Below are positions 13,965-22,084 of a stretch of DNA of 23,173 nucleotides, piece after piece. The position numbers were made by a program, and so were the translations under genes. The notes beneath the pieces are model-generated. The model was not told the origin of the DNA and ran no database searches. It worked only from the letters and a program-made list of their open reading frames with translations. Source of the DNA: an uncultured Synergistaceae bacterium (GTDB lineage: Bacteria; Synergistota; Synergistia; Synergistales; Aminobacteriaceae); assembly GCA_937870605.1 (NCBI GenBank), contig CALMZW010000080.1, positions 1-23,173 on the forward strand, given 5' to 3'. The first letter of the stretch is position 1; every line of letters begins with the position of its first letter.

Positions 13965-16187
13965 TTACGGCGAGGTCTTCGTTCTCTCTCCGCGGATTGC
14001 GCCGTGCGCCGGGGCAATCCGGAGGATCTCCGTGTTTCCCGAGCGGAAGACCGACTCTCCGAGAGAATGCAGCACCGCTTCCTTCATGTTCGGGAAGCGG
14101 CTTCGCTCCCGTTCCCCGATGACGAGATACTCCACGCGGTACGCGTCGAGTATCTTCCTCGCCGTGTCGGGGGAGGCCGCCTCGTAGACGGCGCGCACCT
14201 CCGCGCTTCGCTTCTGCGGGATATCCGCCGAGCCGCGCCAGAGCCATTCGTGCGCGAACCATCCGAGCACGGTTGGAAGCCCGGTCGCCATGGAGACGCG
14301 TCCGAAGAGCGTATAGCTGTCTCCGTCGGATTCCAGGACGACCGGAGCCCCCCGGACGTTGTCGTTCAGCCACCGGATCGCCGCACGGTCCTCCGGCGGC
14401 AGGAATGCGAGGCCGTCGAGCTTCCTGTAGGTCGCCGGGGTCGGGCGCGCGTAGAAGCCGTTCATCGCCTTCCAGGGGTAGGTCATCGGGAGCACGGCGA
14501 CGCAGCCGAACAGGAGTGCGAGCGCCCCCTTCCTCCATCCCGACGCGGCCGCGGGAAGGCGGAAGGCCGCATACGCCGACACGAGCGCGAGCAGCATGAA
14601 CGCGTGATAGGTCAGCTTGAACATCGTGTTCGAGCGGTGGTAGGTGGTTCCGTAGATGTCCTTCACGTAGATGAGTTCGGGCAGAAGGACGAGCAGCGCC
14701 CCCGCGACCGCGAGGCCGAGGACGAACAGATCCTTCGGGTTGTGCCGGGTCAGCAGCGCGGCGATGCGCCCCGTCCCGTTGCGGCGCCGGAGAATCGCGA
14801 CGCTTCGCGCGAGCAGGAAGACAAGCAGGCACGCGGCGAAGAAGCCCTGATACCCCCAGAGCACGGCGAGCTGCCAGAGCGGACTTCTCGAAAGGGCGGC
14901 GTGAACGCCCTGCGTGATGTTGACGAAGCGGAGCGTGAAGGGGATGCTCAAGCCCACGGCGCAGGCCGTGACCACAAGAGCGGCGACGACCCCTTCGACT
15001 GCCGACCGGAGCGTCGGGTGCGCCCGGAGCCGCGCGAGGAGCATGCTTCCCGCCGCAACGCCCGTGACGATCGGGAAGTCCCACGAGTTCGTCATCCAGA
15101 TGACCGACAGGAGCGGCGCGAGAAGCCATTCGACCGGGCTGATCCGGAAGGAGCGCAGCGAGGGGGCGCGAGGCTGTCCGTGACCGGCTGTGCGCCTGGC
15201 GGCGAGGATCGCGGCCAGACAGCATGCCAGGGCCGTAAGGACGATGGGGATGTCGAGAACGTGCCCGTGGAGGTCCGAGACGACGAAGGAGTACACCGGG
15301 AACTCGTGGATCGTCCGGTCGTCCGTCTCCTTCGGATAGTAACCGATGAAGCGCGTGGCGTCGGGGTAGTGGTAGGGCTTGAGTTCGAGCGAGACGAGGC
15401 CCCGTTCCTTCGCGGCCGGCAGGAGGTCGCCGAAGATGAAGCCGTGCAGGTTGCCGCCGAGCGCGAGCAGGCACGCCGCGAGCAGCCCCGCGAGCGTCGC
15501 GATGCGCGACCGGTCGGAGGAGAACCGGGCGGTCAGGTTCGACCCGAGCGAGTAGGCGAGCGTGAACGCGAGCGCGAAGAGCGTCGCCATCATGAGGTTG
15601 TAGCCGACCTCCGGAGGAACGCCCGTCAGCCGGATCATGAAGGCCGTCAGGTAATGGCCGAAGTAGTAGTAGTTGATCGGTTCTCCGGCGAGCCACATGT
15701 CGACCGGGGGCATCAGGTCCGTCCGCAGCGCCGCGTTGACGAAGCCGAAGTCCATGAATTTCTCGAGCCCTTCGATGTCGGGCCGGAAGCTCCGGACGAA
15801 CGTCCACCCCACGAGGCAGACCAGGAACAGATATTCGGCAGTCAGGACCGTCGTCGCGGACGGCAGGGCCGGACGCAGCCGGTCGCGGCGGATGGCCGGA
15901 AGCGCGGCGAGCGAGAGAAGGCCGAAAAGCGCGACGGAGACGATCGCGGAAGCGCGTGTGAACGGAACCAGTCCGAGGATGGACGCGAGAAAAACAAGGA
16001 GCGCGGGAAGCACCCATCCGATCACGCGCGCGAACGGGTATCCCCTGTCGGGAAGGCCGCCCAGGAAAAAACGCGTGAGCGGCGTGGCGATCGCGCCGAG
16101 CAGAACGATCGTCCCCCACCACTTCAGGAAATACACGCCGTATTCGCTCAGGAAGAGCGACTGCAGGAGCGCCGGATAACTGCTCAT
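13965..16187 (-). CDS. DUF2298 ('YYY' family) multi-pass membrane protein, GT-C glycosyltransferase-like
   Basis: 740-aa polytopic protein of the DUF2298 (Chlor_Arch_YYY) family. The eponymous motif is visible as NYYYFGHYLTAF, with Y173-Y175, preceded by DIEGLEKFMDFGFVNAALRT and followed by FPVYSFVVSDLHGHVLDIPI, both strongly conserved in the family. About a dozen hydrophobic segments fill the protein, and a soluble region follows at the C-terminus (IRWLNDNVRGAPVVLESDG, then YLVIGERERSRFPN). The topology and loop acids resemble GT-C transferases that use polyprenyl-phosphate sugars; the enzymatic role is inferred. Start at 16187 has GGAGG seven bases upstream and overlaps the stop of the FAD oxidoreductase by four bases. 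The open frame runs far upstream in the oxidoreductase region, but that is not this protein. Confidence 0.9.
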   Translation of the reverse strand: MSSYPALLQSLFLSEYGVYFLKWWGTIVLLGAIATPLTRFFLGGLPDRGYPFARVIGWVLPALLVFLASILGLVPFTRASAIVSVALFGLLSLAALPAIRRDRLRPALPSATTVLTAEYLFLVCLVGWTFVRSFRPDIEGLEKFMDFGFVNAALRTDLMPPVDMWLAGEPINYYYFGHYLTAFMIRLTGVPPEVGYNLMMATLFALAFTLAYSLGSNLTARFSSDRSRIATLAGLLAACLLALGGNLHGFIFGDLLPAAKERGLVSLELKPYHYPDATRFIGYYPKETDDRTIHEFPVYSFVVSDLHGHVLDIPIVLTALACCLAAILAARRTAGHGQPRAPSLRSFRISPVEWLLAPLLSVIWMTNSWDFPIVTGVAAGSMLLARLRAHPTLRSAVEGVVAALVVTACAVGLSIPFTLRFVNITQGVHAALSRSPLWQLAVLWGYQGFFAACLLVFLLARSVAILRRRNGTGRIAALLTRHNPKDLFVLGLAVAGALLVLLPELIYVKDIYGTTYHRSNTMFKLTYHAFMLLALVSAYAAFRLPAAASGWRKGALALLFGCVAVLPMTYPWKAMNGFYARPTPATYRKLDGLAFLPPEDRAAIRWLNDNVRGAPVVLESDGDSYTLFGRVSMATGLPTVLGWFAHEWLWRGSADIPQKRSAEVRAVYEAASPDTARKILDAYRVEYLVIGERERSRFPNMKEAVLHSLGESVFRSGNTEILRIAPAHGAIRGERTKTSP

Positions 16188-17536
16188 CGGATCGCCTCCG
16201 GGGAGAGTATCTTCCGGGCGGCCTCGCGGCCGAGGCGGACGGCGTAGTTCATCCCGCGGTCCTCGGGGTAGATCTGCGGCATCGAAGCGAGAAAGACGGC
16301 TTTCCCGGGGACGGGGTCGAACGGCGGAATGCGTCCGGAGTAGCCGCACGGGATCACGGGCTGCGCGTATCGCGCCCGCGTGACCCGCGCGGCGAGGATC
16401 GCCGTCGCGTCGAAATCCGGGGCGAAGCGCGGCAGGACGGCCTTGAACCGGCGGAGAATCTCGTCGTCCGGCGCCGAGAAGAGCGGATCTGCGGCGTCGA
16501 TGTAGCGGCTCAGGTAGACGATATGTCGTCCGTAGGCCTCCGCGCCGACGAGGTTCGTATGCTCGATCAGCGCCACGAAGGGAATGTCCGGGTCGGCGAC
16601 GGAAATCCAGTAGTGCGGCGTCAGCGGCCGGGAGAGTTCCAGCAGGGCGCAGAGGTTTCCCTTGTAGCGCACGCCGCGGAGCTTTTCGAGACTTTCGGAA
16701 GGAAGCGACGGCGCCGCGTCGGCGAGAAGCGCGGGCGCTGCGGTCCAGAGCGCCCGGTCGAAGCGGAGCGTCTGCGGCTCCGTCGCGGGCGAGGATACCG
16801 TCAGCGACGGAGCGCCGGTTTCCGGATCGGCATCGATCCGTTCGACGGCCGTTCCGGTTTCGATCCGTCCGCCGAGCGTCCTGATGCGTTCCGTCAGCGC
16901 GTCGACGAGACGGCCGAAGCCGCCGTCCATATACCCGAGAAGTTCCGACTTCATCCCGGAAGATCGCGTGTGTCCCCGAAGCGCCAGTTTGTTCCAGAGC
17001 CATACGGCCGAGACTGAGTCCGCGTCGTCGTCGAACTTCGAGCGCATCAGCGGCTCCCAGACCGTGCGCCAGACGTCCCGCCCGGCCGTCCGGAGCACCC
17101 ACTCCCGCGCCGTTTCCCCTTCCAGGGCGCGCCAGTCGCGAACGCGCTTCGCTCCGAGGACCGACAGTCCGAGCCGTATGCGGCCGGGAAGGGAGAGGGG
17201 CGAGAACCGAAGAAGGTCTCCCGGGGTCGTGAAGGGATACAGATTCGTGGCGTTCCCGGACGCTCCGGGCAGCGCGACGGCGTTGTCGGGCGCGAACCAG
17301 CGGATGGCGTCCGCGAGCCCCAGCTCCGCCGCAAGGTCCCGGATATGGGTGTCGCTCGTGAAGATATGCCGGTAGAACGCCTCCACACGTCCCGCGCCGC
17401 AGGGGATATCGAACGCCAGTCCCCCGGCGTATGGCGCGCTTTCGAACAGGGTGACGCCGCACCCCGAGGCGAGCAGATCGCAGGCGGCGGTCAGGCCCGT
17501 AATTCCGGCCCCGACGACCGCGACGGTTTGTGTCAT
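16184..17536 (-). CDS. FAD-dependent oxidoreductase, amine-oxidase/protoporphyrinogen-oxidase-like
   Basis: 450-aa flavoprotein. The N-terminus VAVVGAGITGLTAACDLL carries the FAD-binding GxGxxG (9-14), E32 for the ribose, and the GG at 38-39. YRHIFTSDTHIRDLAAELGL and LWTAAPALLADAAPSLP fit the NAD(P)/FAD-dependent amine-oxidase superfamily. FLASMPQIYPEDRGMNYAVRLGREAARKIL closes the FAD site at the C-terminus. Close relatives are often called protoporphyrinogen oxidase by default, but no haem genes are near. Gene order suggests action on a sugar or lipid-linked glycan precursor, which is inference. ATG at 17536 has GGAGG (17544-17548, complementary). Its stop overlaps the DUF2298 start, indicating translational coupling. 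A -10-like TACAAT (17557-17562, minus strand) lies close upstream, without a good -35. Confidence 0.85.
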   Translation of the reverse strand: MTQTVAVVGAGITGLTAACDLLASGCGVTLFESAPYAGGLAFDIPCGAGRVEAFYRHIFTSDTHIRDLAAELGLADAIRWFAPDNAVALPGASGNATNLYPFTTPGDLLRFSPLSLPGRIRLGLSVLGAKRVRDWRALEGETAREWVLRTAGRDVWRTVWEPLMRSKFDDDADSVSAVWLWNKLALRGHTRSSGMKSELLGYMDGGFGRLVDALTERIRTLGGRIETGTAVERIDADPETGAPSLTVSSPATEPQTLRFDRALWTAAPALLADAAPSLPSESLEKLRGVRYKGNLCALLELSRPLTPHYWISVADPDIPFVALIEHTNLVGAEAYGRHIVYLSRYIDAADPLFSAPDDEILRRFKAVLPRFAPDFDATAILAARVTRARYAQPVIPCGYSGRIPPFDPVPGKAVFLASMPQIYPEDRGMNYAVRLGREAARKILSPEAIR

Positions 17537-17657
17537 AATCGTTCCTCCGCGTCAGGATTGTATTGTCGGACGATGCATCTGCATCATTCTACAGCAACGC
17601 GCGCCGGATTTCGGGAACCGGACGCGCCGGCCGGACCGGAATTCGTTCGCCGCTCCA

Positions 17658-17686
17658 TTGCCGGATCGCTCCTCCTGCCGTAGGAT
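17658..17686 (+). promoter_or_regulatory. Promoter of galE and downstream genes
   Basis: TTGCCG (17658-17663, four of six) and TAGGAT (17681-17686, four of six) are spaced exactly 17 bp. Transcription from here would give a leader of about 90 bases. The other promoter-like signal in this gap, on the minus strand, serves the FAD oxidoreductase. Confidence 0.5.
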
Positions 17687-17748
17687 TGATGCGTGTCGTA
17701 TCGACAGGAGCCCCGGCGCCGTTTTGTTGCGGCGGCTTCCCGGGAGAA

Positions 17749-17765
17749 CGGTCCGCAACGGACCG
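17749..17765 (+). promoter_or_regulatory. Hairpin just before the galE ribosome site
   Basis: A perfect seven-bp stem (17749-17755 with 17759-17765) with a three-base loop ends seven bases before AAGGAG (17772-17777). It could influence ribosome access in the galE leader. A second short GC-rich hairpin may form just upstream. Regulatory meaning is not established. Confidence 0.3.
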
Positions 17766-17785
17766 GTACGGAAGGAGACGGTCGC

Positions 17786-18826
17786 ATGATCCTTGTCACC
17801 GGCGGCGCCGGATATATCGGAAGCACGGTCAGTCTCGCCCTCATCGAGGCGGGACACAGCGTGGTCGTCTTCGACGACATCAGTCGCGGCCATCGCGATC
17901 TCGCGTTCGGCAGCGCTCTCGTCGAAGGGGATATCCGCGACCGGAACGCGCTCGACGCTCTTTTCCGGACGCACCGGATCGACGGGGTGGTCCACTTCGC
18001 GGCCCGGTCGCTCGTGGGAGAGTCGATGGAGCGGCCCGACGAGTACTTCAGCGTGAACGTTCGGGGAACCATGACGCTGCTGGAAGTCATGAAGGAGCAC
18101 GCGGTTGCGAACCTGGTCTTCTCCTCGTCGGCGGCCGTCTACGGCGAGCCGGACGTCGCCGTCATCCCGGAGGAGGCCGCGATCCGTCCGACGAACCCCT
18201 ACGGCGAGAGCAAGGCCTTCGTCGAGACGATGCTCCGGCGTTTTCACGACGCCTTCGGCCTGCGCAGCGTTTCGCTGCGGTACTTCAACGCGGCCGGCGC
18301 GGACAGCCTCGTCCGGACGGGAGAACATCACGACCCGGAAACGCACCTCATCCCGATCCTGCTGGACGTCGCGCTCGGACGCCGGGACGGGGCGACGATC
18401 TTCGGGACCGACTACCCCACGCCCGACGGGACGTGTGTCCGCGATTACGTCCATGTGACCGATCTCGCGGCGGCGCACGTGCGCGCCCTCGAACGCGTCC
18501 TGAAGGGAAAGCAAGGGTGCGAGGCGTACAATCTGGGCAACGGGACGGGGTACTCCGTCCGGCAGGTTGTCGATATGGTTCGCGCCGTCACGGGATGTCC
18601 GATCCCCGTCACGGAGGCCGGACGCCGGAGCGGCGACCCCGCCGTCCTCGTCGCCTCGTCGAAGAAGGCCGAGCGCACGCTGAAGTGGAAGCGTTCCTAC
18701 CCCGGGCTCGAAGAGATCGTCCGGACCGCGTGGATGTGGCATCAGCGCCGCTTCTCGCCGAAGCGCGACGTATTCTCGGACAAACATCTGAGAGCCACGA
18801 CGCTTCGCCTGGACGAGGTGGAATGA
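17786..18826 (+). CDS. galE: UDP-glucose 4-epimerase
   Basis: 346-aa extended short-chain dehydrogenase that interconverts UDP-glucose and UDP-galactose using bound NAD+. The N-terminus MILVTGGAGYIGS has the NAD-binding GGAGYIG (6-12). VVHFAARSLVGESMERPDEYF, then FSSSAAVYGEP with the catalytic S115, and NPYGESKAFVE with Y139-X3-K143, give the complete catalytic triad. The substrate-binding region includes LRYFNAAGAD, and TPDGTCVRDYVHVTDLAAAH is diagnostic of GalE. Start at 17786 has AAGGAG eight bases upstream. The frame extends further upstream, but the family's start is here. It is followed immediately by a glycosyltransferase, so UDP-galactose (or a related sugar) is probably made for a surface glycan. 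A UDP-N-acetyl sugar specificity cannot be excluded. Confidence 0.93.
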   Translation: MILVTGGAGYIGSTVSLALIEAGHSVVVFDDISRGHRDLAFGSALVEGDIRDRNALDALFRTHRIDGVVHFAARSLVGESMERPDEYFSVNVRGTMTLLEVMKEHAVANLVFSSSAAVYGEPDVAVIPEEAAIRPTNPYGESKAFVETMLRRFHDAFGLRSVSLRYFNAAGADSLVRTGEHHDPETHLIPILLDVALGRRDGATIFGTDYPTPDGTCVRDYVHVTDLAAAHVRALERVLKGKQGCEAYNLGNGTGYSVRQVVDMVRAVTGCPIPVTEAGRRSGDPAVLVASSKKAERTLKWKRSYPGLEEIVRTAWMWHQRRFSPKRDVFSDKHLRATTLRLDEVE

Positions 18827-19801
18827 ATGGCGCCGGTTCTCTCGGTCGTCGTTCCGTGCTACAACGAGGAGGAGGTGCTCTCCGAAACGCACAGGCGCCT
18901 CTCCGGAACGCTCGGGGATATGGGCGTTTCGTGGGAGATCGTCTACGTGAACGACGGGAGCCGCGACGGGACGCTCGACATCCTGCGGAAGCTCGCGCGG
19001 GATGACGACAGGGTGAAGATGATCTCGTTCTCGCGGAACTTCGGGCACCAGATCGCCGTCTCGGCCGGGATGGACCACGCCTCGGGCGACGCCGTCGTGC
19101 TCATCGACGCGGACCTTCAGGACCCGCCCGAGGTCATCGCGGAGATGCTCGCGCTCTGGCGGCAGGGGTATCAGGTGGTGTACGGGCAACGACGGACGCG
19201 CGAGGGGGAGACCGCCTTCAAGCTGGCGACGGCGCGGACGTTCTACCGCGTCCTGAACCATCTCTCCGACACGCCGATTCCGCTCGACACGGGGGACTTC
19301 CGGCTGATGGACCGTTGCGTGGTCGAGGCCATGCGCCACATGCCCGAACGCGATCGTTTCCTGCGGGGCATGGTCAGCTGGGTGGGGTACCGGCAGCGCG
19401 CCCTCCCGTACGACCGCGCGAAGCGTTTCGCGGGCGAGAGCAAGTACCCGCTCCGGAAGATGATCTCGTTCGCGCTCGACGGCATCCTGTCGTTTTCGAC
19501 GAAGCCGCTGCGCGTCGCGACGTTCATGGGGTTTTCCGCGAGCGCGATGGCGCTTCTCGGCATTCTGTACGCGCTGGTGCTGCGCCTGTTCACGAACATC
19601 TGGGTGAGCGGATGGACGCTCATGTTCATCGCGCTGCTCTTCATGGGGGGCGTTCAGCTGTTGTGCCTCGGGATCATGGGCGAATACATCGGACGGATCT
19701 ATCGCGAGTCGAAGGGACGTCCCCTGTATTTCGTCGCGGAGCGGGCGGGCTTTCCGGACGGGGCGGTTTCGCGCGCCCCGAAGCCGGATCCGGTGCGGTA
19801 A
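18827..19801 (+). CDS. Family 2 glycosyltransferase, polyprenyl-phosphate type (GtrB/DPM1-like)
   Basis: 324-aa enzyme with an N-terminal GT-A domain and two C-terminal membrane spans. SVVVPCYNEEEVL opens the domain, NDGSRDGT (42-49) binds the nucleotide, and D94-A-D96 in VLIDADLQDPPEV is the metal-binding DxD. RNFGHQIAVSAGMDHASGDAVV, then DTGDFRLMDRCVVEAM and KRFAGESKYPLRKM, are typical of GtrB, ArnC and DPM1-like enzymes. Spans are at about 225-247 and 260-285, followed by GEYIGRIYRESKGRPLYFV, characteristic of the group. Such enzymes move a sugar from a nucleotide donor to polyprenyl phosphate at the cytoplasmic face. ATG at 18827 directly follows the galE stop with GAGGTGGA upstream. A partner flippase was not found here. 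Confidence 0.92.
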   Translation: MAPVLSVVVPCYNEEEVLSETHRRLSGTLGDMGVSWEIVYVNDGSRDGTLDILRKLARDDDRVKMISFSRNFGHQIAVSAGMDHASGDAVVLIDADLQDPPEVIAEMLALWRQGYQVVYGQRRTREGETAFKLATARTFYRVLNHLSDTPIPLDTGDFRLMDRCVVEAMRHMPERDRFLRGMVSWVGYRQRALPYDRAKRFAGESKYPLRKMISFALDGILSFSTKPLRVATFMGFSASAMALLGILYALVLRLFTNIWVSGWTLMFIALLFMGGVQLLCLGIMGEYIGRIYRESKGRPLYFVAERAGFPDGAVSRAPKPDPVR

Positions 19802-19842
19802 GCGGTGTTTTTGTCAGACATTGAGAATACAGGAAGGGACGG

Positions 19843-20721
19843 ATGCGCATGCAGGGATATTGGGGACGGGTGCTTGTTGTTGATATGACGGAGGAAACGG
19901 CTCAGGAACTTCCGATTCCCGAGGAGTGGTTCCGGGCGTACGTCGGGGGCGAGGGGCTCGCGGTCCGGCTTTTCCGGTACATGGCCGATCCGGTCATGCC
20001 CGCGTCGGAGCCGGACAATCCCGTCGTGATCGCGGCCGGTCCGCTGACGGGAGCGCCGCTCGACGGCTGCGACCTCGGCGCGGCCGCCTTCCGGTCGCCC
20101 GACGGGCGGGGAATCGGGACGGCGCGTCTCGGGGGAGCGTTTCCCGTCGCGCTGAAGAAAAGCGGGTTCGACGCGCTCGTGATTATGGGCGCTGCGGAGT
20201 CGCCGTCGCTGCTTTCGGTCGATGACGAGGACGGCGCGCAGGTCGTCGACGCGGAGGACCTCTGGGACAGCGACGCGGCGGAGACGGCCCGCGCGATCGC
20301 GGAAACGCTGAAGGGGACGGGACACGGCGTTCTTGCGATCGGCAGCGAAGATTCGGACGAGGGGCTGTCGCCCTTCGAGTCCGTTTTTGCGGAAAAGCGG
20401 CTGAAAGCCGTTGTCGTTCAGGGATCGATGGAGCCGGAGTTCGCCGACACCGGAGCAATGAAGCGGCTCGGGACGGGCGCCTCTTCGTCCGAAGACGTTT
20501 CGGACCTGTCCCTGACCGGGGCTTCCGTCGCCGATGCCGGTCACGCGTCGCGGCTTCTCTCGGCCGCGTTGGGGCGTCCCGTATCGGGCGACGAATTGCT
20601 GTCGGCGGCCGAACGCGTCCGTGCGATGTCCTGCGCCGTGATGTCCGGATTCGGCGGAGAATCCGAAACGACGCCATCGGAGGAGACGCTTCTGCGGCTG
20701 GGTCTCGAATGGCTTCTGTAA
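19843..20721 (+). CDS. Shortened aldehyde:ferredoxin oxidoreductase-like protein lacking the metal domain
   Basis: 292-aa protein, roughly half the family's usual ~600 aa. The N-terminal AOR domain is clear: MQGYWGRVLVVDMTEET, AYVGGEGLAVRL, IAAGPLTGAPLDG, GTARLGGAFPVALKKSGFDALVIMG and FAEKRLKAVVVQG. After about residue 205 the sequence passes through a low-complexity stretch to LLSAALGRPVSGDELLSAAERVRAM and then TTPSEETLLRL, which matches the pattern near the C-terminus of full AORs. The central region with the CX2CX3C-type [4Fe-4S] ligands is absent; only C76 and C264 remain. It therefore cannot be a normal tungsten-pterin enzyme. ATG 19843 has AGGAAGGGA upstream; ATG 19849 is an alternative. 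It probably reads with galE and the glycosyltransferase, or from its own weak promoter. Confidence 0.8.
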   Translation: MRMQGYWGRVLVVDMTEETAQELPIPEEWFRAYVGGEGLAVRLFRYMADPVMPASEPDNPVVIAAGPLTGAPLDGCDLGAAAFRSPDGRGIGTARLGGAFPVALKKSGFDALVIMGAAESPSLLSVDDEDGAQVVDAEDLWDSDAAETARAIAETLKGTGHGVLAIGSEDSDEGLSPFESVFAEKRLKAVVVQGSMEPEFADTGAMKRLGTGASSSEDVSDLSLTGASVADAGHASRLLSAALGRPVSGDELLSAAERVRAMSCAVMSGFGGESETTPSEETLLRLGLEWLL

Positions 20722-20735
20722 CCGCTTCGCCACGC

Positions 20736-20771
20736 AAAGCCCCGGAGAAATCCGGGGCTTTGCTCTTTTTT
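20736..20771 (+). terminator. Rho-independent terminator after the AOR-like gene
   Basis: A perfect 11-bp stem (20736-20746 with 20751-20761) with a GAAA loop is followed, four bases on, by six Ts (20766-20771). It lies 15 bases after the stop. The A-rich left flank of the stem could also act for the converging M20 gene, but less well. Confidence 0.93.
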
Positions 20772-20797
20772 GTCCCTACGCCTGGGGGAGTGCGTTC

Positions 20798-22039
20798 CTA
20801 TTCGGCCTTCCCGGCGATCCGGAGCGCCGCGTCGAGCATGATGTCGGCGCCCTTCGCGACGTCGGCGTATTCGGTCCATTCTTCGGGGCAGTGGCTGCGT
20901 CCGCCCCGGCTCGGGACGAAGACCATTCCGACCGGCGCGAGGCGCGCCATGACCATCGCGTCGTGTCCCGCGCCGCTGACCATTCTCCGGGCGCTGTAGC
21001 CGCGACTGCGGGCCGACGCTTCGAGAGCGTCGACGATCTCCGGATGCATGAAGACGGGAGGGATCAGGACCTTCTCGTCCATTCGCCATCCGAGGGCGTC
21101 GCGCATGGCGATGCGCTCCATGAGAGCCTTCATCTCCGCGATGATGCGCATCATCCGCGATTCCACGGAGGAACGGATGTCCATCGTGAAATTCACGATC
21201 TCCGGGACGATGTTCGATCCGCCCGGCGCGACCCGCATCTTGCCGACGGTGCCGACCGTTCCCTCCCCCTCCCGCCGCGCCGCGGCCTGCAGCGCGAGGA
21301 CGACCTCCGCGGCGGCCGCGAGAGCGTCCTTCCGGAGCGTCATCGGCGTCGATCCCGCGTGATCGGCGCGTCCCGTTAACTCCGCTTCGAACTGGCTCAC
21401 GCCGACGATCGCGCTTACGAGACCGAGGTCGATCCCATTCGTTTCGAGAACGGGGCCCTGCTCGATGTGCAGCTCGAGGAAGGCGGCGATCGATCCCGGT
21501 TCCCGCCGCGCGGTCGTGAACCGTTCCGGGGCGAAACCGAAGTCGCGGAGCACCGTGCGCAGCGTCCCGCCGTCCCGGTCGGTGAATGTGTCGAGATGCG
21601 CCTCCCCGAGAAGCCCCGTCATTGCGCGGCTTCCGTAGAGGCCACACGCAAAGCGGGCCCCCTCCTCCTCGACGAGGGCCGCGAATTCCATCGGGCGTTC
21701 CGTCGTGATCCGCTCGTCGCGCAGAATCCGCGCGATCTCGAGGGCCGTCGAAACGCCTGCGTCGCCGTCGAACGCCCCCCCGTTCGGGACGGAGTCGAAG
21801 TGCGATCCGACCATGACCGGCGGAGCGTCGTTCGTTCGTCCGTCGCGTCGTCCGAAGAGATTTCCCGCGCCGTCCTCGTATGGACGCAATCCCGCATCTT
21901 CCATTTCGCGCCGGATGTAGGCGCGTGCGTTCCGGTCCTCTTCCGAGAAGCTGTAGCGCGTCACGCCCGCGCCCGGGGTGGCGGTGAAGACCGCCAGTCT
22001 TTCGATGTCCTTCCGGATTCTCTCGATGCTCGACCGCAT
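20798..22039 (-). CDS. M20 family amidohydrolase (N-carbamoyl-amino-acid hydrolase/allantoate amidohydrolase type)
   Basis: 413-aa Zn-dependent hydrolase of the hydantoinase/carbamoylase subgroup of peptidase family M20. Likely metal ligands and catalytic residues are all present: H80 in MVGSHFDSV, D91 in NGGAFDGDAGV, E125/E126 in VEEEGARF, H191 in LELHIEQGP and H383 in SHCPEEWTEY. H227 in GRADHAGSTPM lies in the dimerisation/lid domain. It hydrolyses an N-carbamoyl, allantoate or similar C-N bond in the cytosol; which one is not readable from sequence. ATG at 22039 has AAAGGGGG upstream. It is the last gene of a minus-strand group, 45 bases after a SecB-like gene, and converges with the AOR-like gene. 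An amino-acid or pyrimidine/purine catabolic role fits, unproven. Confidence 0.93.
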   Translation of the reverse strand: MRSSIERIRKDIERLAVFTATPGAGVTRYSFSEEDRNARAYIRREMEDAGLRPYEDGAGNLFGRRDGRTNDAPPVMVGSHFDSVPNGGAFDGDAGVSTALEIARILRDERITTERPMEFAALVEEEGARFACGLYGSRAMTGLLGEAHLDTFTDRDGGTLRTVLRDFGFAPERFTTARREPGSIAAFLELHIEQGPVLETNGIDLGLVSAIVGVSQFEAELTGRADHAGSTPMTLRKDALAAAAEVVLALQAAARREGEGTVGTVGKMRVAPGGSNIVPEIVNFTMDIRSSVESRMMRIIAEMKALMERIAMRDALGWRMDEKVLIPPVFMHPEIVDALEASARSRGYSARRMVSGAGHDAMVMARLAPVGMVFVPSRGGRSHCPEEWTEYADVAKGADIMLDAALRIAGKAE

Positions 22040-22084
22040 TGCGATTATCCCCCTTTCCTGTTTCGCTGCCCGTCCCGCCCGCTC

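Noticed and set aside
14004..16247. Long plus-strand frame opposite the DUF2298 gene
   Set aside because: Its translation is dominated by R, E, D and G with no motif; it is an antisense shadow of high-GC codon use.
13965..17462. A continuous minus-strand frame of more than 1,100 codons through the DUF2298 gene and the region of the FAD oxidoreductase
   Set aside because: Only the part from 16187 down has DUF2298 family sequence and membrane segments. The upstream part is low-complexity, arginine-rich text from the wrong frame of the oxidoreductase gene, which has clear FAD motifs in its own frame.
17572..17585. Small near-palindrome GATGCATCTGCATC between the oxidoreductase and galE
   Set aside because: Short, single copy and not aligned with a good promoter; too little to call an operator.
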